Source of the DNA: Flavobacteriaceae bacterium
GTDB taxonomy: Bacteria > Bacteroidota > Bacteroidia > Flavobacteriales > Flavobacteriaceae
DNA length: 64,000 nucleotides
NCBI GenBank assembly: GCA_029248885.1
Contig: JAQWIL010000017.1
Location: 1 to 64,000, forward strand
Direction: 5' to 3'
Both the position numbers and the translations under genes were made by a program. This document shows, piece by piece, positions 52,352 to 61,947 of the stretch (positions are counted from its first letter, which is position 1; each line of letters opens with the position of its first letter). Below the pieces are notes generated by a model. The model was given only the letters and a program-made list of their open reading frames with translations. It was not told where the DNA came from and ran no database searches.

Positions 52352-53927
52352 AATTTGTATTTTCTTCTTGTTCTTCATGCCAGCACTGGTGCTTGCTCAG
52401 CCCCGTATTGCGGCGAGTCTAGACACCATTGCGATGACCATTGGAGAAGATATCCAGTATCAAATTGAAGTCCAAACCGATTCGACAGCCCAAGTCATTT
52501 TCCCACAAGGCCAAAGCTTCTTACCCTTCGAAATTATCGACACCACCAAAGTGGACATCCAACAATTGGCAGACAAAGCACTTTGGAAACGCACATACAC
52601 CCTCATTCAATTTGACTCTGGAAGCTATCACATTCCCCGTCAGCGGATTTTTGTAGATGGAACCCCAATCCTCACAGACTCCCTTAAAATCGAAGTGTTT
52701 ACCGTTGAAGTCGATACCCTCAAACAGCCATTACATCCTATCAAACCCATCATTGAAATTGACAAAAACAACACGGGTTGGTGGCGCCCCTACGTTTGGA
52801 GTGTACTTGGGCTCATTGCCCTTATCGCCCTGTATATGGTTTATGGCCGTGCCAAAAAAAGAATTGAAGAGAGACGCAAAAGATTACCCCCTTTCGATCG
52901 TGCAATCCAAGAACTTCAAGCCCTCGAAGCAAGTAAGCTAAACGATCAGGAAGCGTACAAGCAATACTATTCGTCTCTTACAGCCATCGTTCGTAGCTAT
53001 CTGGAGGAAGAGGCAAACGTCAATGCCTTGGAAAGCACAACAACCGAGCTGATTCAAAAACTTGAACTCTTACGTAATGCAGGGTCTTTGGTTCTCCAAC
53101 CCGAAACCATATCCAACCTAAAAAAGGTCTTAGAAACCGCAGATCTCGTCAAATTTGCCAAAGCAGCTCCTGGCGTTGGCCTGGCCTCCTCGGACCGATC
53201 GGCGATTGAGTCTGTCGTTGTTCAAACCAATGAAGCAATCCCCGAACCCACGGAAGAGGAGCGCCTACAAAATGAGGCCTATCGACAAGAACTTCAAAAG
53301 CAACGTCGTCGCAAACAGTTTAAAGTAGCAGTGCTATCCGCACTTGGGATCCTTGTATTGGGATTAGGTATTTCTTCCTATGTATACGGATTCAATCAAG
53401 TCAAAGACCGCTTATTTGGGAACCCGACTTTACAATGGTTAGAATCTGAATGGATTACGAGCACCTATGGCGCCACGCCGATTCGAATGACGACACCTGA
53501 AGTACTGACCCGAATTCCCTCCGACAAACCCAACACCCAAACTTTCCGACTGGGAGTACTAAATGATCCGTTTTCGTTGACCCTGCGAGTCGAGCAAGTC
53601 ATGGGGGAAGGAGAAGTTGAAGTCGATTTGGCGGCACGTGCGGAGGGGCTTATTCAGGATTTAGAATCAAGAGGAGCAACAAACATTTTCCAAAAGCAGG
53701 ATGAATACCAAAGCCCAACAGGTGTCAAAGGGGTTGCCATCTCGGGTTCTTTTGACTGGGCGGCTGCGGAAAGCGATTCGACTCGTAAAGAATACACCGT
53801 TTATTTCTTTGCCGAGAATAGCGGGTTGCAGCAAATCGAAATCGTGAGCAATCGCGATGATCGTTACGCACAAGACATCATTGATCGATTGGTCAATTCG
53901 TTTACCTTTAACACGGATGTCCAATGA
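52344..53927 (+). CDS. BatD-like/DUF4381-type membrane protein with extra C-terminal domain
   Basis: A 527-residue protein with GTG start inside the DUF58 gene. Signal peptide MPALVLAQ; residues 20-130 a periplasmic BatD-like beta domain; a membrane helix near 150-168; a cytosolic helical region with LPPFDRAIQELQALE and SYLEEEANVNALE, as in DUF4381/BatD C termini; a second helix near 330-350; and a final 165-residue domain (LGVLNDPFSLTLRVEQVMG, KGVAISGSFDW) resembling PsbP/DUF1795-like folds. The last domain is not part of the standard Bat set and has no clear role. Confidence 0.7.
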   Translation: MGRICIFFLFFMPALVLAQPRIAASLDTIAMTIGEDIQYQIEVQTDSTAQVIFPQGQSFLPFEIIDTTKVDIQQLADKALWKRTYTLIQFDSGSYHIPRQRIFVDGTPILTDSLKIEVFTVEVDTLKQPLHPIKPIIEIDKNNTGWWRPYVWSVLGLIALIALYMVYGRAKKRIEERRKRLPPFDRAIQELQALEASKLNDQEAYKQYYSSLTAIVRSYLEEEANVNALESTTTELIQKLELLRNAGSLVLQPETISNLKKVLETADLVKFAKAAPGVGLASSDRSAIESVVVQTNEAIPEPTEEERLQNEAYRQELQKQRRRKQFKVAVLSALGILVLGLGISSYVYGFNQVKDRLFGNPTLQWLESEWITSTYGATPIRMTTPEVLTRIPSDKPNTQTFRLGVLNDPFSLTLRVEQVMGEGEVEVDLAARAEGLIQDLESRGATNIFQKQDEYQSPTGVKGVAISGSFDWAAAESDSTRKEYTVYFFAENSGLQQIEIVSNRDDRYAQDIIDRLVNSFTFNTDVQ

Positions 53928-54931
53928 TTTTCCAAGACTACAACTTTGCGAATGTATCTTTTCTGTGGGCATTGACCATTATTCCGTTTTTGGCAGCATG
54001 GTTGTTTTGGCGACCACAGCAAAAACAAAGTGTTTTGCGGATGTCATCCCTGAAAGGTTTGGAAAACCCAACGTTCTGGACACGGATTTATCCCTTGTTA
54101 TGGGCGTTTCGATTACTGGCCATCGCTCTGTTGATTGTCGCCCTTGCCCGTCCTCGAACAGCCAATGTATCTACCCGAACCAAAACGACAAAAGGGATTG
54201 ATATTGTCATGGCAATTGACATCTCATCGAGTATGTTGTCTCGCGACCTTAGGCCAAATCGCCTGGCGGCTTTAAAAGAGGTGGCGCAAACCTTTGTCTC
54301 CGATCGGATTAATGATCGAATTGGGCTGGTTGTTTATGCCGGGGAGTCGTATACCAAAACCCCAATTACAAGCGATAAGGCCGTTGTGACTGACGCCTTG
54401 TCAAACTTAAATTACGAACGAGGCGTGATTGATGATGGAACTGCGATTGGTATGGGATTGGCAACGGCTGTCAATCGACTTAAAGACTCCAAAGCACTCA
54501 GCAAAGTCATTATTCTATTGACGGACGGAGTGAATAATGCGGGCTTTGTTGACCCGACGACCGCAGCAGGGTTGGCGAGTTCCTACGGCATCAAAACCTA
54601 TACCATTGGTTTGGGAAGCAACGGCAATGCCATGGCACCCATTGCCATGAAGCGAGATGGGAGTTTCCGCTATGGGCTCACGCGAGTTGAAATCGACGAA
54701 GAACTCCTCAAAAGTATTGCCGAGCAAACAGGAGGGGTGTATTTTCGGGCAACAGACAACCAACGCTTGGCATCAATTTATGATGAAATCAACAAGCTGG
54801 AAAAGACCGAGGTGGAAGAATTTACCTATACCACTTTCGAAGAACACTTTCGTATTTTTATTTTACTCGGAATGGCATTGTTGTTGGTGGAATGGATTTT
54901 ACGAATCACCGTTTATAAAAGTATTGTGTAA
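53924..54931 (+). CDS. batA: VWA-domain protein BatA
   Basis: A 335-residue membrane protein: two N-terminal helices (residues 9-25 and 56-75), a VWA domain with complete MIDAS (MAIDISSSM, Thr in SDKAVVTD, LTDGVNNAG) and a C-terminal helix. Bat proteins in Bacteroides and Leptospira are linked to oxygen or stress tolerance, although the mechanism is unclear. ATGA overlap with the upstream gene and single-base overlap with batB. Confidence 0.9.
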   Translation: MIFQDYNFANVSFLWALTIIPFLAAWLFWRPQQKQSVLRMSSLKGLENPTFWTRIYPLLWAFRLLAIALLIVALARPRTANVSTRTKTTKGIDIVMAIDISSSMLSRDLRPNRLAALKEVAQTFVSDRINDRIGLVVYAGESYTKTPITSDKAVVTDALSNLNYERGVIDDGTAIGMGLATAVNRLKDSKALSKVIILLTDGVNNAGFVDPTTAAGLASSYGIKTYTIGLGSNGNAMAPIAMKRDGSFRYGLTRVEIDEELLKSIAEQTGGVYFRATDNQRLASIYDEINKLEKTEVEEFTYTTFEEHFRIFILLGMALLLVEWILRITVYKSIV

Positions 54932-55965
54932 TGTTTCAGTGGGACGCACCAGACTATTTTTACCTCTTCATCCTTCTTCCGATGATGGGGCTAGCTTATG
55001 GGCTTTTACAGTTGTGGAAGCATCGTGCGCGTAGCCGCTTTGGCTCATCTGACTTATTAGCAGCACTCGCACCAGACAGCTCGTTTTTTAAAAGCCACCT
55101 CAAATTTGTGGTCTTACTCTTTGGGTTTACAGCTTTGATTTTTGCATTGGTAAACCCCAAAATGGGCACAGAACTCGAAACGGTTAAGCGGGAGGGTGTG
55201 GATCTGGTCTTCGCGGTTGATGTCTCCAAAAGCATGTTGGCGGAAGACATTGCGCCCAACCGACTTGAAAAAGCCAAACGCTTGGTTTCGGAAACGATCA
55301 ACAAGCTGTCTGGAGATCGCGTTGGAATTATTGCCTATGCAGCAACCGCCATACCGCAACTGCCCATAACAACAGACTATGAGTCTGCAAAACTTTTTTT
55401 ACAAGCTCTCAATACGGACATGCTGTCTTCGCAAGGAACTGCCATTGCCGAAGCCATTGCCCTATCAAAAACCTATTTTGACGATGAGAACCAAACCAAT
55501 CGGGTGTTGGTGATTCTCAGTGATGGTGAGGATCATGAAGAAGGAGGACAAACGGCAGCAACCGCAGCAGCCACAGAGGGCATTACCATTTTTACAGTTG
55601 CCTTGGGAACCGAAAAAGGGGATGTGATTCCGCTCAAACAAAATGGGGTAACTTCTTCGTTTAAAAAAGATGCAGAGGGCGAAGTGGTCATCACCCGAAT
55701 GAACACAGACATTTTACAAACGGTAGCCAACAATACAGGGGGCTTGTTTTTGATTGGCGACAATACCAGTGAGGTTGTCAGTGCGATTACCGATCGCTTG
55801 GTCGCCATGGATAAAGCAGAGTTTGAAGCCAAACAATTTGTTCGCTTTAAGGATCAATACCAATGGTTGCTTGCCATCGGTTTGTTTTTCATTTGCTTTG
55901 ATTTATTTTTATTGAATCGTAAAACCAAATGGATCAAATCTCTAAACTTATTCAACGACAAATGA
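54931..55965 (+). CDS. batB: VWA-domain protein BatB
   Basis: A 344-residue paralogue of BatA: two N-terminal helices, VWA domain with MIDAS DVSKS in FAVDVSKSM and LSDGEDHEEGG, C-terminal helix near 308-325. Its start shares one base with the batA stop. Confidence 0.9.
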   Translation: MFQWDAPDYFYLFILLPMMGLAYGLLQLWKHRARSRFGSSDLLAALAPDSSFFKSHLKFVVLLFGFTALIFALVNPKMGTELETVKREGVDLVFAVDVSKSMLAEDIAPNRLEKAKRLVSETINKLSGDRVGIIAYAATAIPQLPITTDYESAKLFLQALNTDMLSSQGTAIAEAIALSKTYFDDENQTNRVLVILSDGEDHEEGGQTAATAAATEGITIFTVALGTEKGDVIPLKQNGVTSSFKKDAEGEVVITRMNTDILQTVANNTGGLFLIGDNTSEVVSAITDRLVAMDKAEFEAKQFVRFKDQYQWLLAIGLFFICFDLFLLNRKTKWIKSLNLFNDK

Positions 55966-56702
55966 AACAAAAGCTACTGATTGTCGGTTGCATGCTTGTC
56001 ACGCTTATGGGTTTGGCCCAAACAAGCGAAACAAAAGTGGAGGACAATTTGATTTATGATGGAAACGAACTCCACAAATCGAAGACCTATGCCCAGGCCG
56101 AGAAAAAATACCGCAAGGCCTTAGCCCACGCACCAAAAAACCCCATCGCCCAACACAATTTGGGCAACACGCTCTTTGACGAATCTTATTATGGAGAGGC
56201 CTTTAACGCCTATAAGTCTGCCACGATGAGCGCAAAAAGCAAAGCAGATAAGCACAGCGCGTTACACAATATGGGCAATGTGTTTATGAATCAAAAAGAC
56301 TATGCCAAAGCAGTAGAAACCTATAAAGAGGCTTTGCGAAACAACCCCAAAGACGACCAAACGCGGTACAATTATGCCCTGGCCAAAGAGTTGCTGGAAA
56401 ACGAAAACGAAAACCAAGATCAAGACAATAAAGACAGTGATGAGCAGTCTCCAAAAGACGACAGCAAAGACAACAAAGACCAAGACCAAGACGGGGAAAA
56501 CAAAGACCAACAAGATCAGTCTGACAAAGAGAAAGACCCCCAAAACCAACAACAAGACCCCAAAGCTCAACCCACAAAACTCTCCCCACAGCAGATTAAA
56601 AACCTGCTTGAGGCGATGAACAACGAGGAGAAAAAAGTACAAGACAAGGTGAATGCCATAAAGGCCAAACCCGTTAAACCAAAATCCAAAAAAGACTGGT
56701 AA
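55962..56702 (+). CDS. batC: TPR protein BatC
   Basis: A 246-residue protein with signal peptide ending MGLAQ, three TPR units (ELHKSKTYAQAEKKYRKAL, NLGNTLFDESYYGEAFNAYK, KDYAKAVETYKEAL) and a long charged low-complexity tract rich in Asp, Lys, Gln and Asn at residues 140-210. Start 55962 (ATGA overlap with batB) is preferred over 55929, since it leads into the signal peptide. Confidence 0.88.
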   Translation: MKQKLLIVGCMLVTLMGLAQTSETKVEDNLIYDGNELHKSKTYAQAEKKYRKALAHAPKNPIAQHNLGNTLFDESYYGEAFNAYKSATMSAKSKADKHSALHNMGNVFMNQKDYAKAVETYKEALRNNPKDDQTRYNYALAKELLENENENQDQDNKDSDEQSPKDDSKDNKDQDQDGENKDQQDQSDKEKDPQNQQQDPKAQPTKLSPQQIKNLLEAMNNEEKKVQDKVNAIKAKPVKPKSKKDW

Positions 56703-56703
56703 T

Positions 56704-58452
56704 ATGAACAGCAAGCACTTGCTTTTTGGATTGTTGTTGTTTTCGGTTTTTGGCTGGGGGCAGATCAACTTTGAGGTGTCTGTCAGCAAAAAGCAACTCG
56801 GACTGAACGAGCGCTTGCGCGTTGACTTCAAGATCGATAAGCCTGGAGATAATTTTAGACCGCCTAAATTTTCTTCTTTCCGGGTGATTTCAGGACCGAT
56901 GCAATCGGTGAGTAATGTCTTTGTCAATGGTAAACGAACCTATTCGATGACCTACACCTATTTTCTATCTCCTCTCCAACAAGGGGTGTATGACATCGAA
57001 CAAGCACAGATCGAATATAAAGGAAACACCTATAAAACCACACCAGTAACGATTAACGTCACCGAAGCGGTTGCCATTCCGAGAGACCCCAATGATCCCA
57101 AAAATATTGTGGATGAAAAGCTGCATTTGGTGGCTGAGGTTTCCAAACGAAATCCCTATGTCAATGAGCCGATTACGATTGTGTATAAACTGTATTTTGC
57201 CCAGAATGTAAACCCCACCGACGTGGATGTAGTGGATATGCCCAAATACAATGACTTTTGGTCCTACAATGTCGATATTCCCAATCGCGATGTGGCAACT
57301 TCAATTTATAAAGGCGAACGTTACAACTTGGTCGAATGGCGGAAGGTTGTCTTATACCCACAGCGTGCGGGCAAACTGTCAATCAAACCATTGAGCTTGG
57401 ACATTACGGTCAATGTGCCCACAGGCAAGCGCGACTTTTTTCAACGCGTGATCTATACACAAATACCCAAACTCATTTCGGCAGGAAACCTCAACATCAA
57501 TGTCAAGCCCCTACCGAGTGAGGGACAGCCCGATAATTTTAGCGGAGCAGTTGGGGATTTTTCCATCGACCTTTCCACCACAAAAAAACAGCTAAAGGCC
57601 AACGAATCCCTACAAGCAAAAGTCAAAATCTCTGGACGTGGCAATTTGCGATTGTTTAGTTTACCAAGCTTACAAACGCCAAGCGCCATTGAGCAATATG
57701 AACCCGAATCCAAAGAAAATATCCGCAGCAATCTCAGTGGGATGAGTGGCTCGGTAACGCAGAGCTACACGCTTGTACCACAGTATCAGGGCAAATACCC
57801 CATCCCAGCAGTTGAATTCTCCTTTTTCAACCCAAAAACAAAACGCTATGAAACGGTAAAGTCTTCCGAACAACTGGTGGATGTCACCGAAGGCCCGTCC
57901 GTCAACCGATCGGTAAACCCTTCCGCGCCATCAGCAACAGTTTCGATAGACACCCCCTTTAAATTCATTGCTCTTGACACCTCATTTGTCGCGATTAATC
58001 CATCGGTCTTTTTTGGCTCGGCTATGTTTTATGGGTTATGGATATCCCCCTTAGGATTGCTTCTGCTTTTTGCGATCTATGCCCGTCGCAAACGCAAACA
58101 CTTGGGCGATACAGAAGGGGTGCGGATGCGAACTGCCAATCGCATGGCTCGAAAATACCTGTCTGAAGCCAAACGAAACCTCAACAATTCTGAAGAATTT
58201 TATGTGGCTCTCGAACGTGCTTTGCACAACTACCTCAAAGCCAAACTCAAAATGGAAACGGCGGATTTTAGCAAAGAAAAAATCAAAAACATCCTGTCTC
58301 AAATCGGGGTGGAAGAACCCTTGGTAAATGACTTTGTATCGGTGCTCGAAAACTGTGAGTTTGCGCGCTATACCCCGTCTTCTGTCAAGGCGATGGAGCA
58401 AGACTATGCCAATACCGCTAAAATGATCACACAAATCGATAAACAATTGTAG
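56704..58452 (+). CDS. batD: Oxygen-tolerance protein BatD
   Basis: A 582-residue protein: signal peptide, about 430 residues of periplasmic Ig-like beta domains (GDNFRPPKFSSFRVISGP near the N terminus is typical of BatD), one membrane helix near 437-460 and a cytosolic helical domain with FYVALERALHNYLKAKL. It starts one base after the batC stop codon. BatD is thought to scaffold the BatAB complex. Confidence 0.9.
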   Translation: MNSKHLLFGLLLFSVFGWGQINFEVSVSKKQLGLNERLRVDFKIDKPGDNFRPPKFSSFRVISGPMQSVSNVFVNGKRTYSMTYTYFLSPLQQGVYDIEQAQIEYKGNTYKTTPVTINVTEAVAIPRDPNDPKNIVDEKLHLVAEVSKRNPYVNEPITIVYKLYFAQNVNPTDVDVVDMPKYNDFWSYNVDIPNRDVATSIYKGERYNLVEWRKVVLYPQRAGKLSIKPLSLDITVNVPTGKRDFFQRVIYTQIPKLISAGNLNINVKPLPSEGQPDNFSGAVGDFSIDLSTTKKQLKANESLQAKVKISGRGNLRLFSLPSLQTPSAIEQYEPESKENIRSNLSGMSGSVTQSYTLVPQYQGKYPIPAVEFSFFNPKTKRYETVKSSEQLVDVTEGPSVNRSVNPSAPSATVSIDTPFKFIALDTSFVAINPSVFFGSAMFYGLWISPLGLLLLFAIYARRKRKHLGDTEGVRMRTANRMARKYLSEAKRNLNNSEEFYVALERALHNYLKAKLKMETADFSKEKIKNILSQIGVEEPLVNDFVSVLENCEFARYTPSSVKAMEQDYANTAKMITQIDKQL

Positions 58453-58453
58453 G

Positions 58454-59209
58454 ATGCGAATGTCCATGATTTTTTTGTTCTTACTGGCGGTGCAATTGCA
58501 AGCACAAAACCCAGATTCTATATTTTCACGGGCCAACAAAAACTACAATCTCGGCAGCTATGAGCAGGCGCTAGCAAGCTATGATTCCATCGTTCAGCTT
58601 GGACTGCATTCTTCTGAATTGTATTTTAATATGGGCAACGCCCACTATAAGCTCAACCGCATTGCCCCGAGTATTCTCAACTATGAAAAGGCACACTTAC
58701 TCGACCCCACAAACGAGGACATCCAGCACAATTTGCGCTTTGCCCAAAACATGACCATAGACGTTATTGAAGAGTTGCCACCAAATGCCTTTGATGCGTT
58801 TATCAATCGTCTTTCAGGAGCGTTTTCCCTCCCATTGTGGAGTGGATTGGTGATTGGGTTATTGGCATTGGCGTGTTTGGCGTTTGCGGTGTACTTACAA
58901 AGCAGGCAGTCTTGGCAAAAACGTCAATTTTTTGTTCTTTTCCTATTGTTGGCGGTGGGGAGTGTGAGCAGTTTTGGTTTGGCGTTGGACAGGCAAACCC
59001 GAGACGCACAACAGTCCGAGGCGATTATTTTTGCGCAAACGACCGACTTCCGTTCCGAGCCCAACTTGCGTTCTGAGATTTTGGTGCAACTGCATGAAGG
59101 CACCAAGGTCAGGGTAGAAGACCAGGTTGAGCAATGGGTAAAGGTGCGATTGGCCAATGGTACGGTTGGCTGGCTTACCCAAAGCGATGTGCAACGCATC
59201 GTACTCTAG
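58454..59209 (+). CDS. batE: TPR and SH3 protein BatE
   Basis: A 251-residue protein with signal peptide, TPR repeats (residues 20-100, ANKNYNLGSYEQALASYDSI), two membrane helices (near 125-147 and 157-175) and a C-terminal bacterial SH3 domain (TTDFRSEPNLRSEIL, VKVRLANGTVGWL). Last gene of the operon. The stop overlaps cvpA through the shared CTAG. Confidence 0.87.
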   Translation: MRMSMIFLFLLAVQLQAQNPDSIFSRANKNYNLGSYEQALASYDSIVQLGLHSSELYFNMGNAHYKLNRIAPSILNYEKAHLLDPTNEDIQHNLRFAQNMTIDVIEELPPNAFDAFINRLSGAFSLPLWSGLVIGLLALACLAFAVYLQSRQSWQKRQFFVLFLLLAVGSVSSFGLALDRQTRDAQQSEAIIFAQTTDFRSEPNLRSEILVQLHEGTKVRVEDQVEQWVKVRLANGTVGWLTQSDVQRIVL

Positions 59210-59724
59210 CCCTCCAGTAGCCCATCGATTTGCGCCTTGCCTTCGGGTACATAATCAAAAATCCATTCCCCAAGACCAAGGAGGGAGTCACAAAGCAATG
59301 ACTGTTCGATGATTTCGGTGGGGATAAATCCAAATAGGGCATTGGCTTTCATCAAAAAAATCAGAATCACGCCCGAAAAGACAGCGAGTTTAAGTCCGCC
59401 AAACAGCAAGCCCAACATCCGATTGACCCCATTGAGTAGAATCAATTTGGCAAGGGATGTCAGCATTTTACCGAGTAAGGAAACCCCAAAAACAATTCCG
59501 ATCGAGGTCAGCCCAAAAGCGGCCAAGTCCACATAGCGTTTATCCCAATCGATATGGTTGGCGAGTTGTTCAGCCACATAGCCAGAGAAGTGGATGGCAC
59601 CATAGATCCCCAGCACCAAAGCAAGCAGAGAGGTCAGCTCCACAATGACTCCTTTACGAAAACCCTTAAAGCCCCCATAAACGATGAGCCCACCAAACAC
59701 CAAGTCCAAGATATTGACTTCCAC
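59206..59724 (-). CDS. CvpA-family membrane protein
   Basis: A 172-residue inner-membrane protein with four helices and the CvpA pattern (NILDLVFGGLIVYGGFKGFRKG, then LTSLLALVLGIYGA). CvpA is linked to colicin V production and envelope stress in E. coli. The GTG start at 59724 is preferred over a TTG at 59739 because the -7 box TACATTTG overlaps the latter. Confidence 0.85.
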   Translation of the reverse strand: MEVNILDLVFGGLIVYGGFKGFRKGVIVELTSLLALVLGIYGAIHFSGYVAEQLANHIDWDKRYVDLAAFGLTSIGIVFGVSLLGKMLTSLAKLILLNGVNRMLGLLFGGLKLAVFSGVILIFLMKANALFGFIPTEIIEQSLLCDSLLGLGEWIFDYVPEGKAQIDGLLEG

Positions 59725-59728
59725 AACA

Positions 59729-59736
59729 CAAATGTA
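59729..59736 (-). promoter_or_regulatory. Promoter -7 box for cvpA
   Basis: TACATTTG on the minus strand ends four bases before the GTG start, predicting a leaderless mRNA. Confidence 0.5.
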
Positions 59737-59802
59737 CAACGAAGATTTGCAATCTGTTTACACTTTTCGTCCTTGCGCTTAGATGGACTAAACCGAAAGC
59801 CT

Positions 59803-59810
59803 TATTTTTG
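59803..59810 (+). promoter_or_regulatory. Promoter -7 box for pheS
   Basis: TATTTTTG, eight bases before the ATG at 59819. Confidence 0.5.
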
Positions 59811-59818
59811 CACTGTAT

Positions 59819-60847
59819 ATGAAACAGTTGATCGATCAAATCCAAGCGCATCTCGCCGAAGTGGAGGCCTTTCAGTCGAATGACCCCACCGAGATCGAAA
59901 ATTTTCGGATCAAGTTTTTGGGAAAAAAGGGAATCCTAACAGGGCTTTTTGCTTCGTTTAAGGAGGTTCCCAATGATCAAAAAAAGGCCTTTGGGCAACA
60001 GCTAAACGCTCTCAAAATCGCAGCGACCAACAAGCTGGAAGAGAGCAAAAAATCGTCTGGAGCCAAGTCGAGCAATCCCCCATCTACAATCGATTTTTCA
60101 CGTCCAGGTCAGCCCATAGACGTCGGTTCACTCCACCCAATTTCGATTTTACGCAACCAAGTCATCGATATTTTTTCTCAGCTTGGCTTTTCCTTGTCAT
60201 CCGGACCAGAAATCGAGGATGACTGGCACAATTTTACCGCCCTCAACCTTCCCGAACACCATCCTGCTCGGGATATGCAAGACACCTTTTTTGTGCAAAC
60301 CAATCCCGATATGTTGTTGCGTACGCACACCTCATCGGTACAGGTAAGACACATGGAGGCCAACAGCCCCCCAATCCGCACCCTCTCTCCGGGACGGGTG
60401 TTTCGCAATGAAGACATCTCTGCCCGATCACACTGTGTGTTTCACCAAGTGGAGGGCTTATACATCGATAAAAACGTTTCTTTTGCCGACCTTAAACAAA
60501 CGCTTTTATACTTTACAAAAAGCTTGTTTGGCAAGTCCAAAATCCGTTTACGGCCTTCTTATTTTCCGTTTACTGAACCCAGTGCAGAGGTGGATATTTA
60601 TTGGGGCTTAGAGACCGAGGCAGACTATCGCATCACCAAAGGAACGGGCTGGTTGGAAATCATGGGATGTGGAATGGTTGACCCCAATGTACTGACCAAT
60701 TGCAAGATTGACCCAAAAATCTATTCTGGTTATGCCTTTGGGATGGGTCTTGAGCGCATGGCAATGTTGCTTTATGGCATTGAGGACATTCGGATGTTTT
60801 ATGAAAATGACATTCGCTTTTTACAGCAATTTTCTGCGATGGGCTAG
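59819..60847 (+). CDS. pheS: Phenylalanine--tRNA ligase alpha subunit
   Basis: A 342-residue class II synthetase subunit. The N-terminal coiled coil is followed by motif 1 around GFSLSSGPEIEDDWHNF, motif 2 (FRNEDISARSHCVFHQVEG) and motif 3 (GMGLERMAMLLYG). The pheT partner is not in the window, as is usual for Bacteroidota. Its stop overlaps convergent gpsA by CTAG. Confidence 0.96.
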   Translation: MKQLIDQIQAHLAEVEAFQSNDPTEIENFRIKFLGKKGILTGLFASFKEVPNDQKKAFGQQLNALKIAATNKLEESKKSSGAKSSNPPSTIDFSRPGQPIDVGSLHPISILRNQVIDIFSQLGFSLSSGPEIEDDWHNFTALNLPEHHPARDMQDTFFVQTNPDMLLRTHTSSVQVRHMEANSPPIRTLSPGRVFRNEDISARSHCVFHQVEGLYIDKNVSFADLKQTLLYFTKSLFGKSKIRLRPSYFPFTEPSAEVDIYWGLETEADYRITKGTGWLEIMGCGMVDPNVLTNCKIDPKIYSGYAFGMGLERMAMLLYGIEDIRMFYENDIRFLQQFSAMG

Positions 60848-61839
60848 TGCAGCCCTTCGGCCACTTGGGCCATGACTTTTTTGGCAGATTTTTTATCGTA
60901 TAGAATTTGGTAAACGGCCTCCATAATCGGAAAGGATTTATCGATTTCCTGAGTCAAAAGGTGTGCCGTATGTGAGGCGTAATAGCCTTCCGAAATCATG
61001 GTCATTTCATTCAAGGCGGATTTGACCGTATAGCCCTTCCCGATCATGGTTCCAAGCATGCGATTGCGGCTAAAGAGTGAATATCCAGTCACGAGCAAAT
61101 CCCCCAAATAGGCAGAGTGCGACATATCGCGTTTGGTCTTGTGAATTTGTTTGAGAAAACGTTTGAGCTCTCGAATGGAGTTGCTCATCAGCACACTTTG
61201 GAAGTTATCGCCATAGCCCAAGCCGTGAGCGATACCTACCGCAATCGCATAGATGTTTTTGAGGGTACCTGCATACTCTGCACCGATGATGTCGTCGCTG
61301 ATTTTGGTGCGGATATAGCTGCACGTCATTTGCTGGGCAAGGGAATTTGCGGTGTCTTGATTTTGACTGGCCAACGTCAGGTAGGATAGTTTTTCCAGTG
61401 CCACTTCTTCGGCATGACAGGGACCCATGATGACCCCGATTTGATCCTTGGGCACTCCAAAGGCATGGTGTAGATGTTTGCCAACCACATCTTTGCTTTC
61501 GGGGACGATCCCCTTTACGGCCGAAAACACAATCTTTGAAGGGAGAAGGTCTTTGACTTCCTGTAAACTTTGATGGAGAAAAGGCGAAGGAATGGCTAAA
61601 ATCAGAATGTCGGATTGCTTGACAATCTCACGCATATTGCTAGACAGCTTGAGCTGATTGGGGTTAAAGCTTACATTTTGTAAATAGCTTGGATTGCTTC
61701 CTTTTTGTTGAAGGTGTGCGATGGTGTTTTCGTTTCGCAAATACCAAAACAAAGGATCGTTTTGCTCACATAGGATTTTGGCTAGGGCTGTCGCCCAACT
61801 CCCACTGCCGAGGATTCCAAATGTCATTGTGTTATTCAT
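60844..61839 (-). CDS. gpsA: Glycerol-3-phosphate dehydrogenase [NAD(P)+]
   Basis: A 331-residue enzyme making sn-glycerol 3-phosphate from DHAP for phospholipid synthesis. The NAD loop GILGSGSWATAL, GPCHAEEVALEK, catalytic Lys in GTLKNIYAIAVG and LGDLLVTGYS are present. The start MNNTMTFG is the likeliest; Met5 is an alternative. The product is the substrate for the acylation steps that include plsC. Confidence 0.95.
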   Translation of the reverse strand: MNNTMTFGILGSGSWATALAKILCEQNDPLFWYLRNENTIAHLQQKGSNPSYLQNVSFNPNQLKLSSNMREIVKQSDILILAIPSPFLHQSLQEVKDLLPSKIVFSAVKGIVPESKDVVGKHLHHAFGVPKDQIGVIMGPCHAEEVALEKLSYLTLASQNQDTANSLAQQMTCSYIRTKISDDIIGAEYAGTLKNIYAIAVGIAHGLGYGDNFQSVLMSNSIRELKRFLKQIHKTKRDMSHSAYLGDLLVTGYSLFSRNRMLGTMIGKGYTVKSALNEMTMISEGYYASHTAHLLTQEIDKSFPIMEAVYQILYDKKSAKKVMAQVAEGLH

Positions 61840-61947
61840 CTAAGAAGTCAACAAAACTAGATAAAAAGGAATGGCGTGTATGGAAATGTAAAAAAACTTT
61901 AACAAATGTTTTTGATTTAAGCGTTTGTTTAGTCAGTACCTTGCCTT

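Noticed and set aside
56262-56927. Long antisense frames across batC
   Set aside because: Mirror image of the Lys/Asp/Gln-rich low-complexity tract of BatC; hydrophobic nonsense without start context.
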